This document shows positions 43,180-52,369 of a stretch of 64,000 nt of DNA, in pieces. A model generated the notes under the pieces. That model had not been told where the DNA came from. It searched no databases and saw nothing but the letters and a program-made list of their open reading frames with translations. Every line of letters begins with the position of its first letter. Position 1 is the first letter of the stretch. A program made the translations under genes and the position numbers. Source of the stretch: DASWJZ01 sp963739005 (GTDB taxonomy: Bacteria > Pseudomonadota > Alphaproteobacteria > Rhizobiales > Afifellaceae); assembly GCA_963739005.1 (NCBI GenBank), contig CAVTYQ010000003.1:62001-126000 (forward strand), written 5' to 3'.

Positions 43180-43476
43180 CTACGTCGCTTCGGCAAGTGC
43201 CGCGGACGAGGCCCTGATCGCCTCGACCTCCGCCTGTGCCTCGCCAAGCTCGGTCAGGATTTTCAGCGTCTCCATCGCCTGTGCCTCGTCGATCCGGCTC
43301 ATCGCAAAGCCGACATGGATCAGGACCCAGTCGCCGACGCAGGACTCGATCGCGTGCTCGTCATCGACGATGCAGGCCATGTTGATCTGGCGCTTGACCC
43401 CGCCGACATCGACGGTCGCAAGCATCTGCTCCGCGTCGTCGATCCTGACGATCAGGCCGGGGATACCGAGGCACAT
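43180..43476 (-). CDS. hypC: HypC/HybG/HupF family hydrogenase formation chaperone
   Basis: From the ATG at 43476 the 98-residue product starts MCLGIPGLIV, with the essential N-terminal Cys that binds the iron-cyanide unit after Met removal. GDWVLIHVGFAMSRIDEAQA is the C-terminal motif. It overlaps the hypF 3' end by 25 bases, so the longer frame that joins it to hypF is not real. Confidence 0.95.
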   Translation of the reverse strand: MCLGIPGLIVRIDDAEQMLATVDVGGVKRQINMACIVDDEHAIESCVGDWVLIHVGFAMSRIDEAQAMETLKILTELGEAQAEVEAIRASSAALAEAT

Positions 43477-45896
43477 GCCGCGTCTCCTTCCGTTTGCTTG
43501 GCTCGTTCCACAAGCGTGGCGGCCGCGATCGCCGCCTGACCGAGCGCGAGCCCGCCGTCGTTCGCCGGAACGCGCGAATGCGAGAGCACGCGGTATCCCT
43601 CCGCCTCGAGTTGCCGGTGGATTTCCTCGAAGAGCACGCGGTTCTGGAAGCAGCCGCCGGAAAGCGCCACGCTGTCGAAGCGCGCTTCGCTCGCGTCGTC
43701 GCCGCGCGCAAGCGTCTTCGCCATGGCGACGACAGCCTTGGCGAAGCCCTTGTGGAAGCGCGCAGCCACGACCGGCGCCGGAGCCTTCTGCACGAGGTCG
43801 CCGAGCAGCGCGCTCCACATCGCGCCAGGGTCGATCAAGGGGAGCCCCTTCTCGCCGCGACGCTCCACCGTGAAGGGATAGGCATGCGCCTCGTCCTTGA
43901 GCGCCCGAACGTCGACGATCGCCTCGAGCCGCGCCGCCGCCTCACCCTCATACCCCTGCCGCTCGCCGCAGATACCGAGTGCCGCGGCGACCGCGTCAAA
44001 AAGCCGCCCGCAGGACGACGCCGGGGGCGCGTTGATGCCGTTTCGGATCATGGCGTCGAGCATTGCCCGCGGCCGCCCCGCAAGCACTTGATGAAGCGCA
44101 AGTTCGGCGAAATTTAGTGACAGCGCGGCCCAGCTCATCTGCGTCATCAGATGCGCGTAGAGGTTCCGCCAGGGCTCGCGCACCGCCTGCGCGCCGCCTG
44201 GCATGGCGACCGGCTTCAGCGCCGCGAGCCGCTCGTAGCCGCGATAGTCCGCGGCGAGGAACTCCCCGCCCCAGATCGTGCCGTCGTCGCCGAAGCCGAG
44301 GCCGTCGAGGACGATTCCGAGCACGGGGCGGGCATCGAGCGGGTAAGAATTCTCCGCCAGGCAGGCGGCGACATGCGCGTGGTGGTGCTGCACTTCGACG
44401 AGCGGCAGCCCGTCCGCCGCGGCTCGCACCCGCGCGAGCTTGGTTGAAAGATATTCGGGGTGGCGGTCGGCGGCGAGTGCCGCCGGCTGGTGGTCGAAGA
44501 GCCGGCCGTAAAGCTCGAGGTTGCGGCAGTAATCGTCGAAAGTCGACGGCTCTTCGAGATCGCCCTGGTGCTGGGAGAGGATAGCTTCGCCCCCTTTCAC
44601 CAGGCAGAACGCCGCCTTCAGCTCGCCGCCGAACGCCAGCACGTCCGGCGCCGTCGCCATGCCGTCGGGGAGCCGGACGGGCGCCGGCGCATAGCCGCGC
44701 GCACGGCGAATGAGCCGCGGCTTTCCGCCCATCACCCGAACCACCGAATCGTCGACGCGGCTTGCGATTTTCCGATCGTGGATCAGCGCATGGGAGGCAA
44801 CGCCGCGCAGCCGCATGCGCGCCTCGGCATCGTCGATGACCTGCGGCTCGTCGGAGACGTTGCCGCTGGTCATTACCACCGGCCAGTCGAGATGCCGCAC
44901 GATAAGAAGGTGGAGCGGCGTCGTCGGCAGCATGAAACCGAGCGTGTTCAGCCCCGGGGCGACCGCGTCGGGGAGTCGCGCAGGGCCAATCGCATCGAGC
45001 AGAACGATCGGTGCTTCGGGGCTTATAAGCAGCGCCTCTTCGACCGGATCGACGCGACAGAAGCGGCGTGCCACATCGGTATCTCGCGCCATCAGGGCGA
45101 AGGGTTTCGCGTCGCGCCGCTTCGCGGCGCGAAGGCGCGCGACGGCGTCGGCATTGGTCGCGTCGCAGGTGAGTTGGTAACCGCCGAGCCCTTTGATGGC
45201 GACGATCTCGCCCTGTTCGATGAGATTCGCGACCATATCGACGTCGTCGCGGATCGCGAACTCGTCGTGACTGATCGCCCTTCCGTCGAGCCGCACCAGC
45301 GCCGCTCTCGGCCCGCATGTCGGGCAGGCGATCGCCTCGGCGTGGAATCGCCGATCCGCCGGATCGCAATATTCGCGAAGGCAATCCTCGCAGCGCGGGA
45401 ACGCCGCCATCGTCGTCATGGCACGGTCGTAGGGGATGCCCTCCACGATCGAGAGCCGCGGGCCGCAATGTGTGCAGTTGGTGAAAGGATAGTGATGGCG
45501 GCGTTCAGACGGATCGAGCACTTCCGCAGCACAGGCCGGGCAGATCGCGGCGTCGGGCGAAATCTGCGTGCGCGCCGTTCCGCCCACGCTCTCCACGATA
45601 CGAAAATCGGCGGAGAGATCGCCGGCAAAGGCGCGCGTCTCAACGCTCTCGATCGCGGCGAGCGGCGGCGGCTCCTGTCTTATCCGTTCAACGAAAGCGG
45701 AGATCGTCGCCGCCCCTCCCCTCGCCCGGATCAGCACGCCTTCCGCGTCGTTCAGCACCTCGCCGCCGAGCCCAAGCTCGGTCGCAATCCGCCAGACATT
45801 CGGCCGAAAGCCGACGCCCTGCACGCGTCCGCGCACGCGGATCTCCACGGCCGCCTCTTCAGGCTCGGGAAATGACCGCTGCGCGACGATGTTCAC
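43452..45896 (-). CDS. hypF: Carbamoyltransferase HypF
   Basis: HypF transfers carbamoyl from carbamoyl phosphate to HypE. The acylphosphatase-like domain has RGRVQGVGFRP; two zinc-finger pairs follow (CPACAAEV with CTHCGP, CEDCLREY with CPTCGP). Then come the YrdC-like domain (IVAIKGLGGYQLTCDA) and the Kae1-like C-terminus, VQHHHAHVAACLAE. I use the GTG at 45896 (about 814 residues), because the upstream frame has no acylphosphatase likeness; the ATG further upstream is an alternative. It is the first gene of the hyp operon. Confidence 0.94.
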   Translation of the reverse strand: MNIVAQRSFPEPEEAAVEIRVRGRVQGVGFRPNVWRIATELGLGGEVLNDAEGVLIRARGGAATISAFVERIRQEPPPLAAIESVETRAFAGDLSADFRIVESVGGTARTQISPDAAICPACAAEVLDPSERRHHYPFTNCTHCGPRLSIVEGIPYDRAMTTMAAFPRCEDCLREYCDPADRRFHAEAIACPTCGPRAALVRLDGRAISHDEFAIRDDVDMVANLIEQGEIVAIKGLGGYQLTCDATNADAVARLRAAKRRDAKPFALMARDTDVARRFCRVDPVEEALLISPEAPIVLLDAIGPARLPDAVAPGLNTLGFMLPTTPLHLLIVRHLDWPVVMTSGNVSDEPQVIDDAEARMRLRGVASHALIHDRKIASRVDDSVVRVMGGKPRLIRRARGYAPAPVRLPDGMATAPDVLAFGGELKAAFCLVKGGEAILSQHQGDLEEPSTFDDYCRNLELYGRLFDHQPAALAADRHPEYLSTKLARVRAAADGLPLVEVQHHHAHVAACLAENSYPLDARPVLGIVLDGLGFGDDGTIWGGEFLAADYRGYERLAALKPVAMPGGAQAVREPWRNLYAHLMTQMSWAALSLNFAELALHQVLAGRPRAMLDAMIRNGINAPPASSCGRLFDAVAAALGICGERQGYEGEAAARLEAIVDVRALKDEAHAYPFTVERRGEKGLPLIDPGAMWSALLGDLVQKAPAPVVAARFHKGFAKAVVAMAKTLARGDDASEARFDSVALSGGCFQNRVLFEEIHRQLEAEGYRVLSHSRVPANDGGLALGQAAIAAATLVERAKQTEGDAACASVSPA

Positions 45897-45993
45897 GGCG
45901 CAGCCTCCATTGCTCTCTTGCAGCCCATGGCGCTTCACCGTCTTGGCGCCGTCTCGGCGAAAAGCCATGCGCACTGTCCGCGCGCGCGGCGAC

Positions 45994-46016
45994 CTGCTAG
46001 CTACGCAGCCTAGCAG
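45994..46016. promoter_or_regulatory. Inverted repeat between divergent hypF and sulfotransferase genes
   Basis: CTGCTAG, nine bases, CTAGCAG: perfect 7-bp arms at the centre of the divergent gap, 25 bases upstream of the sulfotransferase ATG. A candidate operator. Confidence 0.35.
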
Positions 46017-46040
46017 ATAAAGCAATCTCGGGAGTAATGC

Positions 46041-46685
46041 ATGCCCTTGGAAGTAATCGGCCCCGGATTCGGCCGCACCGGGACGAACTCGCTGAAAGTT
46101 GCGCTTGAGCATTTGGGCTTCGGGCCTTGCCATCACATGTTCGAGGTGCGCGACAATCCCGAGCTTTTGCCGGATTGGGAGGCGGCGGCGCGCGGCGAGA
46201 AGGTCGACTGGGACAAGGTCTTCGCCGGCTACAGGTCGCAGGTCGATTGGCCCGGCGCGCGCTACTGGCGCGAACTCGCGGCGCATTTTCCCAAGGCGAA
46301 AGTGATCCTGACTGTGCGCGACCCGGACGCGTGGTTCGACAGCGCACAGGCCACGATATTTCCGTTCGTCACGGCGCGCGGAACACATCCCTCGCCGCAC
46401 GCGAACGCCATCGCCGAAATGGCGTATCGGCTCATCGCGATCCCAACCTTCGACGACCGGATGACGGAGCGGGAGCACGCCACACGAGTCTTCAGAAGGC
46501 ACATCGCGGAGGTCCAAGCGGAGATTGCCGCCGACCGCCTGCTCACGTTCGATCTCAGCGACGGTTGGGAGCCGCTCTGCGATTTCCTCGGCGTCGCCGT
46601 GCCGGAAATTCCATTCCCGAAGACCAACTCGTCGAAGCAGTTCCACGAGGAGGAATGGCAGGGAGAGGAGTCAGCGCCGAACTGA
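46041..46685 (+). CDS. Sulfotransferase family protein
   Basis: The 214-residue product starts with GPGFGRTGTNSLKVALEHLG, the PAPS 5'-phosphosulfate-binding loop, and has VILTVRDPDAWFDSA as the 3'-phosphate-binding motif. The C-terminus GWEPLCDFLGVAVPEIPFPK with TNSSKQFH is typical of this bacterial branch. It transfers sulfate from PAPS to an unknown acceptor in the cytoplasm. A decayed relative lies at 52370-52566. It is divergent from hypF and convergent with the GntR gene. Confidence 0.85.
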   Translation: MPLEVIGPGFGRTGTNSLKVALEHLGFGPCHHMFEVRDNPELLPDWEAAARGEKVDWDKVFAGYRSQVDWPGARYWRELAAHFPKAKVILTVRDPDAWFDSAQATIFPFVTARGTHPSPHANAIAEMAYRLIAIPTFDDRMTEREHATRVFRRHIAEVQAEIAADRLLTFDLSDGWEPLCDFLGVAVPEIPFPKTNSSKQFHEEEWQGEESAPN

Positions 46686-46727
46686 GCAGCGACGATCGCC
46701 GTCAACGGCCGCGTGGAAGGATTGTCT

Positions 46728-47594
46728 TCACAAGAGCTGACAATTCTTGCGGCGCTGGCGATCGGAGCCCTTCCTCGCGGAAGGGGCCGCGTCTCGCCGA
46801 CGCAGGAACTTGCGCACGTCATCGATTGAATCGCGCAACAGGTCGCTCATCCGCTCGCGCGCCTCTTCCGGCAGCCCGTCGCGTATCGCTTCGAAGATTG
46901 CCCGATGCTGGCGGAGGCGGTCGTCCTGGATGCGCGCGGCGCCCTCCCAACTGAGCTTGAAGGTGCTGAGCAACGCCGCGTGAACCAGACTGCCGAGCGC
47001 GCCGATGAAATGATTGCCGGTTGCTTCGAGGATCGCCAAGTGGAACTGCAAGTCTGCCGCGATCAGATCGCCGGCTCCATCCTTGTAGCGCTCCATGTCG
47101 GCATAGGCTGCGGCTATCCGGTCGATCGTCGCACGCGAGCCCGCCGAAGCCGCCAGCGCAGCCGCCCCCGGCTCCACCATCTGCCGCAAGGCGTAGAGGT
47201 CGGCGACGAAATCCTCGGTGGGCACCGTCTGCAGATGCCAGGCGAGCACCTCAGGATCGAGCATGTTCCAATCCGACTTGGGACGCACGCGCGTGCCGAC
47301 CTTGGGACGGGCAATGATCAAGCCCTTGGCGGTCAGCACGGTGTAGGCCTCGCGCAACGTCGTGCGCGAGACCGCGAAGCGGGCGAGCATCTCCAACTCG
47401 TTGGGTAGCAGCGACCCCGGCGGATGGATGCCGCCGATGATCTCGCGGCCGAGCGTCTTGGTGATGTAGGCGTGAATATTGCGTTCGAAGGGGACGTCTT
47501 CGCCGCCGCGTCGCGCCGATGCGTCGATCGCTCGGCGGCCGGCTCCGGTGCGCCGGCGATTCACCTCGTGGCGCGAGCGGTCAGATGGTGGCAC
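46728..47594 (-). CDS. FadR-type GntR family transcriptional regulator
   Basis: The winged-helix domain (IHAYITKTLGREIIGG to TTLREAYTVLTAKGLI, residues about 38-100) is followed by an FCD all-helical ligand domain, with RQMVEPGAAALAA, the metal-binding Asp/His pattern and FHLAILEATGN. Effector and targets are unknown, but it precedes the YtfQRT-type ABC operon in the same orientation relation, and an AT-rich palindrome lies at that operon's promoter. The ORF starts at a GTG at 47594; the true start may be internal. Confidence 0.85.
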   Translation of the reverse strand: MPPSDRSRHEVNRRRTGAGRRAIDASARRGGEDVPFERNIHAYITKTLGREIIGGIHPPGSLLPNELEMLARFAVSRTTLREAYTVLTAKGLIIARPKVGTRVRPKSDWNMLDPEVLAWHLQTVPTEDFVADLYALRQMVEPGAAALAASAGSRATIDRIAAAYADMERYKDGAGDLIAADLQFHLAILEATGNHFIGALGSLVHAALLSTFKLSWEGAARIQDDRLRQHRAIFEAIRDGLPEEARERMSDLLRDSIDDVRKFLRRRDAAPSARKGSDRQRRKNCQLL

Positions 47595-47612
47595 GGCACA
47601 TCTCCGCCATCG

Positions 47613-48575
47613 CTAGGCCGTGCCGCGCAGCTTGAAGGAACCGACAAGCGAACGCTGCAAAACGATGAAGAGGAAGAGGAGCACACCGCCGCTGATCATG
47701 ATCCACGCGCCGTTGAGGGAGCCGTTGAAGTTGATGAGCGTTGCAATCAGGCCAAGGATCATGCCGCCGAAGAGCGTGCCGGCGACCATCCCGACGCCAC
47801 CCGTGAGCAAGGTCCCGCCGAGCACCACCGCCGCAATGGCGTTGAGCTCATTCCCGGTACCCGCCAAGGGATAGCCCGAAGATGTATAGAGCGCATAGAT
47901 GACCCCGCCGAGCGCACTATAGAAGCCTCCGAGCGCGTAGATCCCGACGATAGTGCGACGCATCGGCACGCCCATCAGCGCCGCCGAGCTGCGATCGCCG
48001 CCGATGGCGTAGACGTTGGCGCCGAACCGCGTGAAGTGGGCGATGATGATCGCCGCCACGAGGACGACGAGCATCACGATGGCGGAACTTGCCAGGAACC
48101 CGCCGCCGGGCAGATGGATGTTCGCTCCCGCGAAAGCGACGACGAATGGATGTCTAATGGGCACGGAATCCAGGTTGATCATGAAGCAACCGCCACGCAG
48201 CATGAACAAGCCGGCGAGCGTAATGATGAACGGCTGGATTTCGCAGAAATCGATGATGAAACCCTGAAAGGCGCCGAAGAGCACGCCGAACGCCAACATC
48301 AGCGCAGCCAATTCGAGGGGATGCCATCCGACCACGTCGAGATTCGCCATGACCACGCCGACGAAGCCGATCATCGACCCTATGGAAAGATCGATGCCGC
48401 CGGACAGGATCACGAAGGTCGTGCCGATCGCCGCGATGATGATGAAGGCGTTATCGGCGAGGATGTGGCCGAGGACGAGCGTTGAGAAGAAATGGTTGTA
48501 GAGGATGCCGCCTGTCGCGAACAGCGCCGCGAAGACGGTAATCGTCGCCAGGAGTGGCAGATACCGCTCTCTCAT
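47613..48575 (-). CDS. yjfF: Sugar ABC transporter permease, YjfF-type
   Basis: A 320-residue RbsC-type permease with eight or more hydrophobic segments. Marks are FVILSGGIDLSIGSMIGF and the EAA-like GGDRSSAALMGVPMRRT; the C-terminus is VLQRSLVGSFKLRGTA. It is the last gene of the galactofuranose-type transporter operon and overlaps ytfT by four bases. The assignment to YjfF comes from gene order and likeness. Confidence 0.83.
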   Translation of the reverse strand: MRERYLPLLATITVFAALFATGGILYNHFFSTLVLGHILADNAFIIIAAIGTTFVILSGGIDLSIGSMIGFVGVVMANLDVVGWHPLELAALMLAFGVLFGAFQGFIIDFCEIQPFIITLAGLFMLRGGCFMINLDSVPIRHPFVVAFAGANIHLPGGGFLASSAIVMLVVLVAAIIIAHFTRFGANVYAIGGDRSSAALMGVPMRRTIVGIYALGGFYSALGGVIYALYTSSGYPLAGTGNELNAIAAVVLGGTLLTGGVGMVAGTLFGGMILGLIATLINFNGSLNGAWIMISGGVLLFLFIVLQRSLVGSFKLRGTA

Positions 48576-49624
48576 CGCTTCGCCGCCCTGAAGACTGCGA
48601 ACAAGGCGGTGCGGGCATTCTGCGACTGCAGCAAGAGCACGATCAGCACCACGACGGCCTTGACCACGAGATTGTATTCCGGCGGCAGGCCGCTGGTCAG
48701 GATGGACGTTGTCAGCGCCTGAATGACGAGCGCGCCGATGATGGTCGTGCCCAGGTAGATGCGTCCCCCGGCAAGCGAGCCGCCGCCGATCACGACCGCC
48801 AGGATCGCGTCGAGCTCAATATAAAGTCCCTGGCTCACGGGATCCGACGTGTGCGTGTCGGCGGTCAGCACCACCCCCGCCCATGCCGCGCAGAAGCCTG
48901 AAATCAGATATGCGGAATACTTGATCAGCCGCGCGCTGACGCCGGCCAGATCCGCAGCCGCCGAATTGCCGCCCACCGCTTCCAGGAACAGTCCGAGCGC
49001 GGTGCGGCGGATCAAGAGCCACAGCGCACCGAAAATCGCCGCGCCCAGGATCAGGCGGGTGGGGATCAGACCGATGTGGCCAACGCTCAAGTTCTGCAGC
49101 AACGGGCTCGTGAAGCTCGGGTTGGTGCCGCCGTAGATCAGATTGATCATCAGGCCGATACCGCGCCCGGACACCATCAGGATCAGCGTTGCGATGATCG
49201 GCTGGATGTCGAGGATCGCGACCAGAAACCCGTTCCATAGGCCGCACAGAAGGCCGGTCCCAAGAGCAAGCAGCAGAATCACGAAATGCGGATCGCCCTC
49301 GTGAATCCGCCAGGCGATGACCGCCCCGCAGATCGCGATAACGGCGCCGACGGACAGGTCTATTCCCTTGGTTCCGATGACGACGGCCATGCCGAGCGCG
49401 ACCACCGCGATCGGCATGGCGCGGTAGAGTATGTCGATCAGGCTGCCGAACAGGCGGCCCTGGACGATGCGGATCGTGTAGAAGCCGGGCGACACGAACC
49501 CGTCGACGATCAGGATGAGGGCAAGCGCGAGAAGCGGCCATATCGCTCTTTGGTTGGCAAGCGAGCGAAGGCGCAGATTGAGCGACCGCATCGCCACCAT
49601 CGTTGAAGATTGCTCCATGCTCAT
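48572..49624 (-). CDS. ytfT: Sugar ABC transporter permease, YtfT-type
   Basis: A 350-residue RbsC-type permease. GTKGIDLSVGAVIAICGAV is the family segment, and SGRGIGLMINLIYGG with GLFLEAVGGNSAAADLAGVS the later loops. It overlaps ytfR by four bases and yjfF by four bases, so the operon is translationally coupled. Confidence 0.85.
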   Translation of the reverse strand: MSMEQSSTMVAMRSLNLRLRSLANQRAIWPLLALALILIVDGFVSPGFYTIRIVQGRLFGSLIDILYRAMPIAVVALGMAVVIGTKGIDLSVGAVIAICGAVIAWRIHEGDPHFVILLLALGTGLLCGLWNGFLVAILDIQPIIATLILMVSGRGIGLMINLIYGGTNPSFTSPLLQNLSVGHIGLIPTRLILGAAIFGALWLLIRRTALGLFLEAVGGNSAAADLAGVSARLIKYSAYLISGFCAAWAGVVLTADTHTSDPVSQGLYIELDAILAVVIGGGSLAGGRIYLGTTIIGALVIQALTTSILTSGLPPEYNLVVKAVVVLIVLLLQSQNARTALFAVFRAAKR

Positions 49625-51126
49625 CCGCCCGCGATCGTCCGAATGATATTCTCGCGGGTGATGTCGTTGCCCGCGATTTCTCCAACCTTGCGCCGGTCGC
49701 GCAAGACGGCGATCCGGTCGCTCACGGCCACCAGCTCTTCAAGTTCGGAAGACGCCACCAGCAACGCCAGACCCTGCGCGCACAAATTTCGGATCAACGT
49801 CACCACCTCGGCGTGGGCCCCCACGTCGATACCGCGCGTAGGTTCGTCGAGGATGAGCACACGCGGCCGCGACACAAGCGAACGCGCCAACATCACCTTT
49901 TGCTGGTTGCCGCCCGACAGCTGCCCGACCGGCTTTTCCGCATCGGGCGTGGCTATGGCGAGGGCATCGATCATCTCCTCCGCCAGCCGCTCCTGCTCGT
50001 CGCGGGAGAGCCGGCTCAGCCAGCCGCGCTTCGTCTGCAGACCGAGCATGATGTTCTCGCGCACGCTCAGCTCGCCAAAGAGGCCTTCGGCCTTGCGGTC
50101 CTCCGGGCAGAAGGCGATGCCCTGGCGTAGCGACTGGCGCGGCGAATGGTGGGTCATCGGGCGGCCGTCCAGTTCCATTCGCCCGGAATCGGGCCGCATC
50201 GCGCCGAAGACAAGCTTCGCGGTCTCGGTCCGCCCGGAGCCTAGTAGCCCCGCCAAACCGACGACCTCGCCGGCACGAAGCGAGAGATCGAAAGGCGCGA
50301 TGGTGCGCCGTCGTCCCAGTCCCTCGGCCGCAAGGATCGGCGCGCCGGTCGCCGACGACGCCTGGGATGCAAGTCTTCTTTCCGTCTGCTCAAGCTCGCG
50401 ACCAAGCATCAGCGAGATCAGCTTCAGGCGCGGCAGTTCCGCGGTCGTCCCCGTTCCGACCAGCTTGCCGTTGCGCAAGACCGAAATGCGGTCGGCGATC
50501 TCGTAGACCTGATCGATGAAGTGCGTGATGAAGACGATGGCGATGCCACGCGCTTTGAGATCGCCAATGATCCGGAACAAGAGCTCGGTCTCCTGCGCGT
50601 CGAGGCTCGCCGTCGGCTCGTCGAGCACGAGCACCCGTGTGTCGTCTTCGAGCGCGCGGGCAATTGCAACGAGTTGCTGAATGGCGACCGAGTAGGAGCC
50701 AAGCGGCCGTTCGATATCGATCTCGAGGTTGAGCCGCTTCAGTCGCTGGCGCGCCCCCTCCCGCGCCCGCCGCCAGGAAATCAGCCCGAAGCGACGCGGC
50801 TGGCGCCCGAGCGTCAGATTCTTGACCACGGACATCAGCGAGACGAGATTCACTTCCTGATAGACCGCGCTGATGCCAAGGGCGCGGGCCTCGCCGGTGC
50901 TGTTGACCTCGACAGCACGCCCGTCCAAGCGAATCTCGCCCTCGTCGCCGCGCAATGCGCCGGTCATGACCTTGATCAGGGTCGACTTGCCGGCGCCGTT
51001 TTCACCCATCAGCGCGTGTACTTCGCCGGAGTTCAGGCGGAGGTCGACGTTCTCGAGCGCCCGGATTCCGGGGAACGCTTTCGAAATGCCGTGAAGCTCG
51101 ATTCGCGCAGTCGAGGTTTCCGACAC
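49621..51126 (-). CDS. ytfR: Sugar ABC transporter ATP-binding protein, YtfR-type
   Basis: A fused double ATPase of the RbsA class. The first half has GENGAGKSTLIKV (Walker A) and VLVLDEPTASLD (Walker B); the second half has GLLGSGRTETAKLVFG and LSGGNQQKVMLARSL with VLILDEPTRGIDVG. The GTG at 51126 is preferred to the longer start because similarity begins with the HGISKAFPG region. It lies 132 bases after the binding-protein gene, which is the usual order. Confidence 0.9.
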   Translation of the reverse strand: MSETSTARIELHGISKAFPGIRALENVDLRLNSGEVHALMGENGAGKSTLIKVMTGALRGDEGEIRLDGRAVEVNSTGEARALGISAVYQEVNLVSLMSVVKNLTLGRQPRRFGLISWRRAREGARQRLKRLNLEIDIERPLGSYSVAIQQLVAIARALEDDTRVLVLDEPTASLDAQETELLFRIIGDLKARGIAIVFITHFIDQVYEIADRISVLRNGKLVGTGTTAELPRLKLISLMLGRELEQTERRLASQASSATGAPILAAEGLGRRRTIAPFDLSLRAGEVVGLAGLLGSGRTETAKLVFGAMRPDSGRMELDGRPMTHHSPRQSLRQGIAFCPEDRKAEGLFGELSVRENIMLGLQTKRGWLSRLSRDEQERLAEEMIDALAIATPDAEKPVGQLSGGNQQKVMLARSLVSRPRVLILDEPTRGIDVGAHAEVVTLIRNLCAQGLALLVASSELEELVAVSDRIAVLRDRRKVGEIAGNDITRENIIRTIAGG

Positions 51127-51258
51127 GCAGGTTTCCCCCTCCCACAATTGTTAAGGTGGGCTCAGACGCCGATCAAGCGAGCCGCGTAGCGAAGGGAACG
51201 GCGCCGGGCTTGTGCAGGGCACCGCTCCTCGGTTGCAGGAGAATAGTGCAGCCTTGCG

Positions 51259-52188
51259 TTAGCCGCCGGGCGTTGCCGCCGTGTGCAGATCGGACGGAAT
51301 CACGATCCACTTCGGCAGGTCTTTCGGAGCCTTCAGATAGTCGAGCACGACCGGATAGATGTATTTGCCGATCGCCGAGCGAAGCTCGACGGAAGCATTT
51401 GCGTCGCCGGCCGCCAAAGCTTCCTTCATGGCCGGAACGTAGTCGACCGAGACCATCAGCACATCCTTGCCCGGATTCAAGCCGGCTTCCTTCATGGCCT
51501 GGATGGCGCCGAGCTGCATGTTGTCGTTATGCGCGAAAGAGGCGCAGATGCCGTCCAGGTTGTTGGTGGCCTTGATGAAAGCCTCCATCACTTTCTTGCC
51601 GCCGTCGGTGGTGAAGTCGCCGCTCTGCGTCTTCACGATCTTCATGTTCGGAAAGTTGGAGATGACGGCCTCGAAGCCCTTCTTGCGCTCAATCGCCGGA
51701 GCCGAGCCGGTCGTGCCCTGCTCTTCGACGATGTTGCAAGTTCCCTTGCTCGCCTGAGCCAGCCAGGCGCCGGCCAGCTTTCCTTCCAGATTGAAGTCGG
51801 CGGAAATGCGCGTGACGAAGAGCGACTTGTCGGCGACGTCGACGTCGCGATCGGCCAGGAAGACAGGGATGCCCGCATCCTTGGCTTCTTTCAGCACCTG
51901 GTCCCATCCGGTGACCACCACCGGCGCGATGATGATCGCGTCAACCTTCTGCGCGATGAAGGCGCGAACCGCCTTCAGCTGCTCTTCTTCCTTGCCTTGA
52001 GCGTCGGCGAATTTGAGGTCGATCCCTTCCTTCTTCGCCTCTTCCTGCATGTCCTTTGAGAAGGCCGGACGCCAGTCTCCCTCGTCGCCAACCTGAGAGA
52101 ACCCGATGGTGACGGCAAAGGCCGACGTCCCGGCGAGCATCATCGACATGCCGGCCACTGCGCCGCCAACCCACTTAAAATGCTGCAT
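51259..52188 (-). CDS. ytfQ: Galactofuranose-type ABC transporter substrate-binding protein (YtfQ-like)
   Basis: The ATG at 52188 has a TGGGAGGAATT ribosome-binding site. A signal peptide (MQHFKWVGGAVAGMSMMLAG, ending near SAFA) leads to the periplasmic binding fold. TIGFSQVGDEGDWR and DAIIIAPVVVTGWDQVLKEA are typical of YtfQ, whose known ligand is galactofuranose. The substrate here may differ. An AT-rich palindrome at 52299 precedes the gene by about 110 bases. Confidence 0.88.
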   Translation of the reverse strand: MQHFKWVGGAVAGMSMMLAGTSAFAVTIGFSQVGDEGDWRPAFSKDMQEEAKKEGIDLKFADAQGKEEEQLKAVRAFIAQKVDAIIIAPVVVTGWDQVLKEAKDAGIPVFLADRDVDVADKSLFVTRISADFNLEGKLAGAWLAQASKGTCNIVEEQGTTGSAPAIERKKGFEAVISNFPNMKIVKTQSGDFTTDGGKKVMEAFIKATNNLDGICASFAHNDNMQLGAIQAMKEAGLNPGKDVLMVSVDYVPAMKEALAAGDANASVELRSAIGKYIYPVVLDYLKAPKDLPKWIVIPSDLHTAATPGG

Positions 52189-52298
52189 GAATTCCTCCCA
52201 CTCTGGTCTTGCGCCGTTGTTTGCGAGTTGTCCGCCTGGAGAAGGCAAAGGCGCGTGACACCCCTCCCAAAAAGAGCGACGACCTCATTAGTCATAAA

Positions 52299-52313
52299 AT
52301 CATATTAAATGAT
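52299..52313. promoter_or_regulatory. AT-rich palindrome upstream of ytfQ
   Basis: ATCAT, ATTAA, ATGAT: a 5-base-arm inverted repeat inside a 25-base stretch with almost no G or C, in a GC-rich genome. It is a candidate GntR operator or part of the ytfQ promoter. Confidence 0.4.
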
Positions 52314-52369
52314 ATTTTCAAGCGCAATCGCGTCGGCGGCTTCTGCGTCAGCGGCTCAAGGCTCAGGTT

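Noticed and set aside
40974..43247. Fused frame joining hypE to an antisense-like upstream part
   Set aside because: hypE starts at 42041 and hypD overlaps in a different frame; the extra text has no family match.
43452..46646. 1064-codon ORF as a long HypF
   Set aside because: The first 250 residues are antisense to the sulfotransferase gene and the acylphosphatase domain begins near 45896.
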